DNA from: Deltaproteobacteria bacterium
GTDB taxonomy: Bacteria > Myxococcota > UBA796 > SXON01
NCBI GenBank assembly: GCA_947483545.1
Contig: CANKNP010000229.1
Coordinates: 1 to 8,672 of the forward strand
DNA: 8,672 nt
Reading direction: 5' to 3'
Under the pieces are notes generated by a model. It was not told the DNA's origin and did not search any database. It worked only from the letters and a program-made list of their open reading frames with translations. Made by a program: the position numbers and the translations under genes. The stretch's first letter is position 1, and each line of letters starts with the position of its first letter. Below, piece after piece: positions 1-7,371 of the stretch.

Positions 1-602
1 ACGCCTGGATCGTCGGCACCACCGCGATCTCCGCCTTCGCGATCTCCATCGAATTCTGCGTCTTGATCGGCGTCATCATGTCCTTCCTGCTGGCGGTCCC
101 CCGCGCGGGAAACATGCTGCTCACCGAGTTCGTCGTCGAGGCCGATGGCGGCATCCACGAGCACATCCCTTCCGACAAGGTTTGTGGCCGTATTCTCATC
201 TTCGGCTTCGAAGGCGAGATGTTCTTTGGCGCCTCGCTCGCGCTGGACGCACACTTCGATGCGATCGAAGCCCGGGCCACCGGGGAGACCGAGGTCGTGG
301 TGCTCCGGCTGAAGCGGGCCCGAAACCCCGACGCCGTCGGCATGGCGCTGCTGGAGGGGTTCCTCGACCGGATGAAGGCCCGCGGTATCCACGTGGTGAT
401 GTGCGGGGTGCGGGCGGAGATGAGTGACAGCTTCGCGCGCTGTGGCATCACCAAGAAGCTCGCGGCAGACCAGCTCTTTCTGGAGCAGCCCGTTCGTCAG
501 ACCAGCACGCTCCTGGCGATTCGGGCGGCCTATGGTCGGGTCAAGAGGCCGTGCCCGGACTGTCCCCGACGCGTGGACGGCGAGCTGTACTTCGTGCTGT
601 GA
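1..602 (+). CDS. SulP-family anion transporter, C-terminal part (5'-truncated by window edge)
   Basis: The reading frame is open from base 3 to the TGA at 600-602, giving 199 residues with no start inside the window, so this is the 3' end of a longer gene. SulP proteins are inner-membrane carriers for sulfate, bicarbonate or related anions, with a membrane core followed by a cytoplasmic STAS domain. Visible here are a hydrophobic stretch (about residues 1-35, containing AFAISIEFCVLIGVIMSFLL), a linker, then a STAS-like fold: VCGRILIFGFEGEMFFGAS opens it and VVVLRLKRARNPDAVGMALL is the central strand and loop. The loop that carries the phosphorylatable Ser in SpoIIAA-type STAS domains (DSSG) reads PDAVG, so it lacks that Ser. 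The protein ends in a short Cys-containing tail, CPDCPRRVDGELYFVL. The substrate cannot be told from this part. Family assignment is fairly secure; a stand-alone STAS protein is unlikely given the upstream hydrophobic segment. Confidence 0.82.
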   Translation, partial: AWIVGTTAISAFAISIEFCVLIGVIMSFLLAVPRAGNMLLTEFVVEADGGIHEHIPSDKVCGRILIFGFEGEMFFGASLALDAHFDAIEARATGETEVVVLRLKRARNPDAVGMALLEGFLDRMKARGIHVVMCGVRAEMSDSFARCGITKKLAADQLFLEQPVRQTSTLLAIRAAYGRVKRPCPDCPRRVDGELYFVL

Positions 603-638
603 TGATCCCGAATTGGTGGACTCAGTTCGGGATCGTCA
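600..638 (+). terminator. Hairpin over the stop codon of the SulP gene, possible terminator
   Basis: GATCCCGAA (604-612) and TTCGGGATC (626-634) are perfect reverse complements around a 13-base loop. The stem extends outward through one T-G wobble and three more pairs to 600-638, giving 13 pairs and including the stop codon. No run of T follows on either strand, so it is not a textbook intrinsic terminator. It could be a Rho-assisted 3' end or an mRNA-stabilising hairpin for the SulP transcript. The same dyad lies downstream of the convergent tRNA gene and could serve it too. Confidence 0.4.
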
Positions 639-757
639 GCGAGGAAAAGGGCGGATTTGCTTGATGACCAAGCGTCCGTCTGCGAGGATCTTCCACTCCG
701 AGTCGAGCAAGAGTGCTCAAGGCCGGAGACCCGTTCAGGCGGGCGCTGGTCGAGCGA
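603..757. other. Intergenic region between SulP gene and tRNA
   Basis: This 155-base stretch lies between convergent transcripts (SulP gene on +, tRNA on -). Apart from the hairpin at its left edge it holds only small dyads, such as GCTTG/CAAGC (659-663 with 669-673) and GAGC/GCTC (705-708 with 715-718). The open frames crossing it run through the tRNA and show no protein-like pattern. No gene is supported. Confidence 0.5.
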
Positions 758-833
758 TGGTGGGCCCGGCTGGATTTGAACCAGCGACCAGGCGGATATA
801 AGCCGCCGGCTCTGACCCCTGAGCTACGGGCCC
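758..833 (-). tRNA. tRNA-Ile with anticodon UAU (decodes AUA), CCA encoded
   Basis: On the minus strand all cloverleaf parts are present. The acceptor stem is GGGCCCG/CGGGCCC (827-833 with 762-768). Then come TA, the D stem GCTC/GAGC with loop AGGGGTCA, anticodon stem GGCGG/CCGCC (803-807 with 791-795) around loop CTTATAT (796-802), variable loop TGGTC, T stem GCTGG/CCAGC with loop TTCAAAT, discriminator A and an encoded CCA (758-760). Loop positions 34-36 read TAT. The body, especially TGGTCGCTGGTTCAA, closely resembles E. coli tRNA-Ile2 (ileX), whose anticodon is CAU and is converted to lysidine-AU by TilS. Position 26 is C rather than the usual purine. The gene lies alone: it converges on the SulP gene, and its 5' end is 30 bases from the divergent TIGR02996 gene, so its promoter must overlap the start of that gene. 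The tRNA call is very secure; the codon assignment follows from the anticodon. Confidence 0.95.
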
Positions 834-863
834 GCGGCCAGGGCGTAACTCCCCGAGCGCTCG

Positions 864-2000
864 ATGAACCCTGTGGCCCTGTTGTCGGTCCTGCCCCCGG
901 AGGTCCGGCCGAACGCGATTCGCTGGCTTGAATCGGGCAAGTGGGCGCCGTCGGGCCCCGTGCTGGGCGTGCCCGATCCTGCGGACTGGGAGGACCGGCT
1001 CTGGCGAAAGGTGCTGGACACGGTCTGGAGCCCGCCGGCGCCCCCCAGGGTCGCCATCGCGTGGATCCTGAAGACCTTCGGACAGCGGGGGATCTTCGCG
1101 CTCGCGCGGGTTGTGCCGCTCCTGCGTCCGACGGACGACGCCTCCGCGACCCGCTGGGAGCGCGTTCAGGAGGCGTTGCTGTTCCGGCACGCGAATGGGC
1201 CCTACGTGCGCTGGCAGGCGGCGATCCTCGCCAAGGCGGAGAGCCCGTCCGCGGCGCTGGCGAGGGCCTGGGTGGACCTGGACCAGCGGTGGGAGGGCAG
1301 CGTCGCGCTTCAGGAGCTGTACGCCCTGACCGGGGACGAACGTTGGGGGGCCGCCGCCCGCGACTGGCGAGAGAGCGCCGGAGGGGACCCACGCTCGACG
1401 ACCGGGCTCCACGCGACGGGGTTCGTCGATCCCCCCGTAGAGATCTCGGCGACCGAGGCAGCCACCCTGTGGAGTTCGCTCCACAGGGACCGGGGTCGAG
1501 AGGAGAAACTATGGTCCATCATCCAGCGTGATTGGACCGACCTCACCCCGCGCCATGTGCTCGCCGACCATTTCCTGGACATCGGCGACCCGCGTGGCCC
1601 GTTCTGGGCCGAGCAGCTTGCCTCGGGGGAGCCGGGCTTCAGCCCGTTGTCCGATCTGCGCTTTCAGCTCACCTCGCCATTGGGGATGGAGCCGCCGTAC
1701 CTCTGGCGGAACGGCGTCGTCACCGGGTGTACGGGCACGAGCCTCTGGCGCCTCGAAAGCCCCCCGTGGCGTGGGATCGAGGTGCTGCATTTGCCGGGCG
1801 ACACAGGGCATCTGGTCGGCCCGATGAACCTCCCCCACCTGCGCGCTCTGGGCTTGTCGGAGGCCACGCCGACCGCCCGCGTGAGCTGCGAACGGCTCGC
1901 GCTCGTGTTTGGCCCGAGGCTCCGCACAGCGTACGGCGTGGCGGACATCGCGGCGGCGTGGGGCGCGCCTGTGGGGACCTGGACGACCCGCAACTGGTGA
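864..2000 (+). CDS. TIGR02996-type repeat-companion domain protein, function unknown
   Basis: A 378-residue soluble protein without signal peptide or membrane segment. Around residues 228-252 it carries TPRHVLADHFLDIGDPRGPF, which matches the pattern of the TIGR02996 domain (typically an Asp-Trp-Leu-x-x-x-Gly-Asp-Pro-Arg core followed by a helix). That family is common in myxobacteria and planctomycetes and is usually found next to repeats; its role is unknown. Residues 304-332 (IEVLHLPG...LPHLRALGLSE) resemble one or two degenerate leucine-rich-repeat units, which commonly accompany the domain. The N-terminal 200 residues are Trp-rich, probably helical, and not recognised. The ATG at 864 is the first start after an in-frame stop at 846. 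It has no clear Shine-Dalgarno sequence, and a GTG at 873 is an alternative. The gene is divergent from the tRNA and converges on sucD with a 32-base gap. Coding status is good from the domain match and consistent GC-rich codon use. Confidence 0.8.
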   Translation: MNPVALLSVLPPEVRPNAIRWLESGKWAPSGPVLGVPDPADWEDRLWRKVLDTVWSPPAPPRVAIAWILKTFGQRGIFALARVVPLLRPTDDASATRWERVQEALLFRHANGPYVRWQAAILAKAESPSAALARAWVDLDQRWEGSVALQELYALTGDERWGAAARDWRESAGGDPRSTTGLHATGFVDPPVEISATEAATLWSSLHRDRGREEKLWSIIQRDWTDLTPRHVLADHFLDIGDPRGPFWAEQLASGEPGFSPLSDLRFQLTSPLGMEPPYLWRNGVVTGCTGTSLWRLESPPWRGIEVLHLPGDTGHLVGPMNLPHLRALGLSEATPTARVSCERLALVFGPRLRTAYGVADIAAAWGAPVGTWTTRNW

Positions 2001-2004
2001 GCCA

Positions 2005-2017
2005 GGCCCGCCGGGCC
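2005..2017. terminator. Short GC hairpin between convergent genes
   Basis: GGCCC (2005-2009) pairs with GGGCC (2013-2017) around a 3-base loop in the 32-base gap between the TIGR02996 gene and sucD. There is no T-run on either strand, so a two-way terminator role is only suggested by position. Confidence 0.2.
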
Positions 2018-2032
2018 GGCCCCATCCACAGG

Positions 2033-2913
<881 letters not shown>

Positions 2914-2917
<4 letters not shown>

Positions 2918-4179
2918 TGGATGCTCCGGTTGTATTCGGCGACGGCCGCGACGATCTTCTCGGCGGCATCGGCCATGGTGTCGGCGGGGATCACGGCCAG
3001 GCCGCTCTCAGCCAGGATCTTCTTGCCAAGCTCCACGTTCGTACCCTCCAGCCGCACAACCAGCGGGACCTTGAGACCCGTCTCGCGCGCAGCGGCGATC
3101 ACGCCCTCCGCGATGACATCGCACTTCATGATCCCGCCGAAGATGTTCACCAGGATCCCGCGCACCGCCGGATCCGCGGTGATGATCTTGAACGCCGCCG
3201 TGACCTTCTCCCTGTTCGCGCCGCCGCCCACGTCCAGGAAGTTCGCCGGCTCGGCCCCGTAGAACTTGATGATGTCCATCGTGGCCATTGCGAGCCCGGC
3301 GCCGTTCACCAAACAGCCGATCTCGCCGTCGAGCTTGACGTAGGACAAATCATACTTGGACGCCTCAATCTCCTGGGCTTCCTCCTCGTCCAGATCCCGC
3401 ATGGCGACGATCGCGGGCTGCCGGTGCAGCCCGTTGTCGTCGAACGTCATCTTGGCGTCGAGCACCAGGCACTCCCCGCTCTCCGTGACGATCAGCGGGT
3501 TGATCTCGAGCATGCTCGCGTCCGTCGCGTCGTACGCCCGGAACAGCCCGGCGAGCAGCTTGACGAAGCTCTGGACCGTCTTGCCGCTCATGCCGAGACC
3601 GAACGCGAGCTCCCGGCTCTGCCAGGCGCCGAGGCCGACGGCCGGGTCAACCCAGATCTTCAGGATCTTCTCGGGGCTGTGCGCGGCGACTTCTTCGATC
3701 TCCGTTCCGCCTTCTGCCGACGCCATGATCAGCACCCGGGCCTTGGCCCGGTCGAGCAGGATGGCCAGATACAGCTCCCGCGCGATCTGGCAGCCTGCCT
3801 CGACGTAGACCTTTCGGACCTTCGACCCATCTGGCCCGGTCTGCTTGGTCACCAGCGTGTTCCCGAGCAGATCGGCTGCAGCGCGCTCGGCGTCTTCCGG
3901 CGTCTTCACGACCCGAACCCCGCCCTTGCCGGCCACGCCATCCTCTCCCCGGAGCACCTGGGCCAGCACCTCGGGCGTGGAGTGCTCCTTGATGCGCCCC
4001 TTGCCCCGCCCCCCAGCGTGTACCTGCGACTTCACCACGACGACGGGGGTGCCCGTCTCCGACGCGAGGCGCTTGGCGGCGTCCTTCGCTTCCGCCGGGG
4101 TGAACGCGACGAAGCCCTGGAGCGTCGGCACGCCGTGCGACCGGAGGACTTCTTTTCCTTGATATTCATGGATCTTCAT
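2914..4179 (-). CDS. sucC: Succinyl-CoA synthetase subunit beta (ADP/GDP-forming) with ATP-grasp insert
   Basis: 421 residues against about 388 in E. coli. The beta subunit holds the ATP-grasp nucleotide site and forms the succinate site with SucD. Clear matches are the start [25 protein letters not shown] (49-61), EINPL (225-229, Asn227 and Asp241 being expected Mg2+ ligands), [17 protein letters not shown] (287-303), NFLDVGGGA (313-321), [10 protein letters not shown] (345-354) and VVRLEGTN (374-381). The start at 4179 gives the standard family N-terminus; upstream codons back to 4278 are in frame but unlike the family. No strong Shine-Dalgarno sequence precedes it. Compared with E. coli, about 25 residues (roughly 61-86) are inserted directly after the Gly-rich loop. 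They resemble an enlarged form of the shorter insert of alphaproteobacterial and mitochondrial enzymes. The gene is first in a sucC-sucD operon and divergent from the pseudokinase gene. Whether ADP or GDP is used cannot be told. Confidence 0.97.
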
Positions 4180-4269
4180 GATGGCTCGGGGCTGGAATGG
4201 AGTGCGCGGCACGGCTCGCCGGCCTTGCAGGCGCCGCAAGGTAGCGGATTGTCGGCGCCCCGGCCATGC

Positions 4270-4285
4270 CCCGCCCATGGGCGGG
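4270..4285. repeat. Perfect 16-bp palindrome, possible operator
   Basis: CCCGCCCATGGGCGGG is self-complementary over all 16 bases and stops abruptly at mismatches on both sides. It lies almost midway between two divergent genes, where a dimeric repressor or activator could act on both. GC-rich DNA produces such dyads by chance more often than AT-rich DNA, so the operator reading is tentative. Confidence 0.3.
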
Positions 4286-4356
4286 CGGCTCGGCCGCGGC
4301 GGGGGTGCCTCCCGTGCAACGCCAGAACATGGTACTCTCCGGTCGCAGCACCTTGC

Positions 4357-4361
4357 AGGAG
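4357..4361 (+). promoter_or_regulatory. Ribosome binding site that decides the kinase-FGE start
   Basis: AGGAG at 4357-4361 with a 6-base spacer precedes GTG at 4368. The in-frame ATGs at 4266 and 4329 lack such a site, and the sequence before the GTG does not resemble a kinase N-terminus. This sets the start at 4368. Confidence 0.75.
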
Positions 4362-4367
4362 AGCAGC

Positions 4368-6134
4368 GTGGCCTCTCAACTCAGCCCTGGCGCCGAAGTC
4401 GCCAATAAGAAATACAAGATCGACGCCTTCCTCGGAGCCGGGGTCGCGGGAGAAACGTACGCAGCGCGTACGCATCCCGTAGGCAAAAAGGTCGTGTTCA
4501 AGCTCCTCCACGCCGAGGCCAAGGATCTCGGGGCGATCCAGGCGGTCTTTGACCGCGCCCGGGCCGCGAAGTCGGAGGGGCTGGCTACGCTTCTCGAGGT
4601 GGGGCTACACGAGGGCCGGCCGTTCGTCGTCCAGGAGGCGTTCGAGGGCGAGTCGCTCCGCCAGCTCATGGAGCAGTACGTCACCGAGAAGCGGAAGTTC
4701 ACCCTGCAAGAGGCTGCGCAGATCGTCGTCAAGGTGCTGGAGGCGGCAGAGGTGGGCCATGCAGCAGGGCTGATCCACCGCCACATCAAGCCCACGAACG
4801 TGATCATCCAGTCCAAGACCGTGGGTCCGGGCAAGGTGGTGCGGAGCGTCCAGGTCTCCGGCCTCGGCATCGCCGACATGGTGCCAGCCTCAGGCATCGC
4901 TGATCGGGCAGATGATCGCTATCTGGCCCCTGAGTTCACGAATCGGAAGCTCCAAGACCTCGACGGTGGGTCCGCGAAGGCGGGTCCGCAGTCGGACGTT
5001 TATTCCTGCGGCGTCCTGCTCTATGAACTGCTGACCGGCCAGACGCCACGCGGAACGTACCTCTCGCCAAGCCAGATCCGCGACGATCTGCCGCCGGGCG
5101 TGGACGACATCGTGGATCTGGCCTTGGCCGCGAACGTCGAGGACCGCTTCCCCACCGCGCGGGACATGGTGAACGCCATCCAGCGGTCGTTCCAGGAGGA
5201 TGCTCCTGCGGACTCGGGCATGTCTCGCCGACTGATCGTGGCGATCGCGGGCGCCACCCTGGTGTTGCTGCTCATGATCACCGGCGCGGTGCTCACCAGC
5301 GACCCGTTGGCGGACGCGAAGAAGTCCGATGAGACGGTGCGCGCGCAGATCGTGAAGAGCAATCCGTTGCCGGACGAGGCGACGATGCGGGAGAAGCTCG
5401 CGGGTCACCCGGATATGGCCTACATCCCCGCGGGCACGTTCCTGCGCGGGCGCCTGAACGCGGAGTCCGCGAAGCTGGTCAACGCGACCGAGCCGCTCGC
5501 CCAGGTTGGGAAAACCAAGGCCTACTACATCGACCGGCTTGAGCATGGCGGCGGAACGCCCGTCGTCAACGTCACGATGGGGGACGCCAGCCGGATGTGT
5601 GTGGAGGCCGGAAAGCGGCTTTGCACCTCCGACGAATGGGAACGCGCTTGCAAGGGGCCAGAGTCCCGGATCTACACTTACGGCGATGTCTTCAGCGCCG
5701 AGAAGTGTGGGGGCGATGTCGCCACCGACGCGAACAAAGACGGCAAGGCCGATCGCGGGTCCGGCACGATCGACACGTGCCAGAGCGGTTGGGGCGCGTT
5801 TGACATGAGCGGGAACGCGCGGGAGTGGACCAGCTCCGCCGACCCGAGCCAGACGAAGTTTCGGGTGATCAAAGGCGGTAAGGCGTCCGACCCGGAGCGC
5901 GGTTCGCGCTGCGCATACGCCGATTCCCGCAGCCCCGAGTCCACCGACCGTACGATCGGCTTCCGTTGCTGCCAGGATGCCGCCGCGTCCGCCCCGCCCG
6001 CTGAGCCTCCCGTGCCGACCACGCCCGCGGATGCGGCCACGCCGACCGATCCTGCGGCTCCTGGTACGCCCGCCGGGGTGCCCACGACGCCGCCGGTCCC
6101 TGCCCAGATTCCAGTGATCGCCCCGCCGACGTAG
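4368..6134 (+). CDS. Membrane-anchored pseudokinase fused to FGE-sulfatase-like domain
   Basis: 588 residues from the GTG. Residues 16-275 have the protein-kinase fold of the bacterial Ser/Thr (Hanks-type) family: Gly loop [13 protein letters not shown] (22-34), ATP-binding Lys45 in [14 protein letters not shown] (185-190), [15 protein letters not shown] (210-224) and DRFPTAR (259-265). The catalytic loop reads HRHIKPTN, so the HRD Asp is His139. The DFG site reads SGLG, so the metal-binding Asp is Ser164. Loss of both predicts little or no phosphotransfer, though Lys45, Lys141 and Asn144 remain and nucleotide binding is possible. Residues 289-309 ([21 protein letters not shown]) form one membrane helix. 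Residues 348-535 form an FGE-like domain, presumably periplasmic: [44 protein letters not shown] and TIGFRCC. It lacks the paired catalytic Cys seen after RGGSW in true FGE. The last 50 residues are Pro/Ala/Thr-rich. Likely a sensor or scaffold; the partner is unknown. Confidence 0.9.
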   Translation: MASQLSPGAEVANKKYKIDAFLGAGVAGETYAARTHPVGKKVVFKLLHAEAKDLGAIQAVFDRARAAKSEGLATLLEVGLHEGRPFVVQEAFEGESLRQLMEQYVTEKRKFTLQEAAQIVVKVLEAAEVGHAAGLIHRHIKPTNVIIQSKTVGPGKVVRSVQVSGLGIADMVPASGIADRADDRYLAPEFTNRKLQDLDGGSAKAGPQSDVYSCGVLLYELLTGQTPRGTYLSPSQIRDDLPPGVDDIVDLALAANVEDRFPTARDMVNAIQRSFQEDAPADSGMSRRLIVAIAGATLVLLLMITGAVLTSDPLADAKKSDETVRAQIVKSNPLPDEATMREKLAGHPDMAYIPAGTFLRGRLNAESAKLVNATEPLAQVGKTKAYYIDRLEHGGGTPVVNVTMGDASRMCVEAGKRLCTSDEWERACKGPESRIYTYGDVFSAEKCGGDVATDANKDGKADRGSGTIDTCQSGWGAFDMSGNAREWTSSADPSQTKFRVIKGGKASDPERGSRCAYADSRSPESTDRTIGFRCCQDAAASAPPAEPPVPTTPADAATPTDPAAPGTPAGVPTTPPVPAQIPVIAPPT

Positions 6135-6159
6135 CGCAAAGCAGGGCATGGGCCCCTCC

Positions 6160-7371
6160 TCAGCTCCGTTGCCACAGGCCCGCGTGCTCCCAGCGCACGC
6201 GGTCTTGCCCCTGGTCCCACCGCTCCACGCTCGCGCGGGCGACCCACTTCAGGCCCACGGCCCGCGCAGCTTCGTCGTGGACCGTCCAGGCGTCGATCTT
6301 GCGCTCCCCGACGAGCCCGTCTCCGACGATCACGCAGAGCCGTCCCCCTGGCGTCAACGCCCTGAAGGCCGCTCGGATCCACCGCGCGGTGTCGGCCTTC
6401 CAGTCGTCGATCGCCTCGGCGCGACCGGCGCGAAACGCACGGCGGCTACCGATCTCGTCGCGCAGGGTCTGGGTGTCGTCCAGGCCCAGCCAGTAGCGCC
6501 GGAGCGACTGGATCGGCGCGTAGTCGTAGACACCGGGGTAGGGCGGGGACGTGAGGACGAAGCCGAACCCGTCCAAGCGCCCCTCGCGAGCGTCTTCCCG
6601 GTGGATCCGGGCGGGGGCCGTGAAGGCCTCGGTCGTCTCGAGCATTCGGGCAAATTCCCGAGCCTTCTTGTGAAACAGCGTGGCGGTCGTGCCTGAGGGG
6701 CGCTCTTCTTCGGTGAGCGCCTGATGCGTGTCTGAAGTGCGTCGGCTGACTTTCACCAGGATCGCTGAAAATACTGCCTTGAGCAGCGGATCATTCCCGA
6801 TCTCCGCGCGGATCGCCTGCAGCTCCCCCGCGACGTGCGGCAGGTACGCCCGTTTGACGTCCACCGGGGCGTCGGACGGGGCCTCCCCCCCTTTCAACGC
6901 CACCTCAGCCGCGGCGCGCGCCTTCGTCCGCATCGCCGTCCGCGTGGCTTCGTCGGTACGAGCGACCCGCGCCCGGGCGACCAGGCAGGGGACCGCCCCC
7001 AGGTCGCAGCCCAGAGACTCCCGCCCCGCGGCCATCGCCTCCACCATCACCGTGCCGCCCCCGCAGAAGGGATCCAGCACTTTACCTTCTCCCAACGCCA
7101 GTAGATCCCGCGCCGCGTCGGGGTGTAGGGCCGCTGGATAGCTGTGAAACCCGTGCGTGTAGCGGTCGATTCGTTCCCCGTGCCGCAAGGCGCTCTCCAA
7201 GACCCGGGCGATGTCCCGATCCCCCGCCTGCAGCGCACCACCGGCGGCCACCTGTCGGGCCATCCTGCCCGCTTCCACCACGGGTTTTGCGACCGGGGCT
7301 TCGGCGATGCCCAGGAGCTCCGCCGACTCTTTCTCGATCCTCGCCAACTTTTGCCGTCTTGATTCACCCAC
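6160..7371 (-). CDS. SPPY-type SAM-dependent DNA methyltransferase, probably orphan
   Basis: 403 residues from GTG 7371. YTHGFHSYPAALHPDAARDL (71-90) leads into the SAM-binding motif KVLDPFCGGGTVMVEA (97-112), followed by GCDLGAVPCLVARARV (121-136). The catalytic motif is VLTSPPYPGVYDYAPI (272-287); SPPY is usual for amino-methyltransferases, most often N4-cytosine. LTPGGRLCVIVGDG (339-352) and the terminal RWEHAGLW fit later motifs. Motif I precedes motif IV with about 165 mostly helical residues between them, which may include target recognition. No endonuclease gene is seen on either side. An RNA-guanine methylase of the THUMP class is less likely, as no THUMP domain is visible. The GTG at 7371 has GATGAGG (7378-7384) and a 6-base spacer; ATGs at 7398 and 7383 are possible alternatives without a good site. 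The gene overlaps the end of the upstream Tim44-like gene by 8 bases, so the two are probably co-translated. It converges on the kinase-FGE gene with a 25-base gap. Confidence 0.8.
   Translation of the reverse strand: MGESRRQKLARIEKESAELLGIAEAPVAKPVVEAGRMARQVAAGGALQAGDRDIARVLESALRHGERIDRYTHGFHSYPAALHPDAARDLLALGEGKVLDPFCGGGTVMVEAMAAGRESLGCDLGAVPCLVARARVARTDEATRTAMRTKARAAAEVALKGGEAPSDAPVDVKRAYLPHVAGELQAIRAEIGNDPLLKAVFSAILVKVSRRTSDTHQALTEEERPSGTTATLFHKKAREFARMLETTEAFTAPARIHREDAREGRLDGFGFVLTSPPYPGVYDYAPIQSLRRYWLGLDDTQTLRDEIGSRRAFRAGRAEAIDDWKADTARWIRAAFRALTPGGRLCVIVGDGLVGERKIDAWTVHDEAARAVGLKWVARASVERWDQGQDRVRWEHAGLWQRS

Larger units (their letters stand above)
4180..4367. promoter_or_regulatory. 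Divergent sucC / pseudokinase-gene control region
   Basis: This 188-base region must contain promoters for sucCD on the minus strand and for the kinase-FGE gene on the plus strand, unless upstream transcripts read through. I see no convincing -35/-10 pair on either strand. It holds two dyads. One is the perfect 16-bp palindrome CCCGCCCATGGGCGGG at 4270-4285, about 90 bases from sucC and 82 from the GTG at 4368. The other is CCTTGC/GCAAGG (4223-4228 with 4236-4241, 7-base loop), lying 44-62 bases upstream of sucC and probably in its leader. Confidence 0.45.

Noticed and set aside
622..1484. Long minus-strand open frames across the tRNA and the TIGR02996 gene
   Set aside because: They run through the tRNA, giving the familiar spurious tRNA-derived peptide pattern, and are Arg/Pro/Gly-rich with no domain. 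The plus-strand gene explains the region.
4180..4278. 33-residue N-terminal extension of SucC
   Set aside because: SucC proteins begin at MKIHEYQ; the added residues are unlike the family and lie in the divergent control region.
4310..4340. Possible extended -10 promoter (TGGTACTCT) for the kinase-FGE gene
   Set aside because: The hexamer matches the consensus at only three positions and no -35 element sits at the right distance.
4266..4367. Extended N-terminus of the kinase-FGE protein from ATG 4266 or ATG 4329
   Set aside because: The extension does not look like a protein N-terminus of this family, and only GTG 4368 has a good AGGAG site at proper spacing.
4457..4475. Direct repeat of CGTACGCA spaced by 3 bases
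   Set aside because: It lies within the kinase coding sequence next to the Gly loop and is explained by codon choice; no further copies were seen.
4782..4859. Sequencing error as the cause of the lost HRD and DFG aspartates
   Set aside because: Two separate sites are changed in frame. The second needs at least two base changes from an Asp codon, and its surroundings (SGLG) differ at more than one residue, so error is unlikely.
4890..6149. 419-codon minus-strand open frame opposite the kinase-FGE gene
   Set aside because: Rich in Arg and Gly with no recognisable domain. The plus-strand frame shows clear kinase and FGE-family motifs over the same bases.
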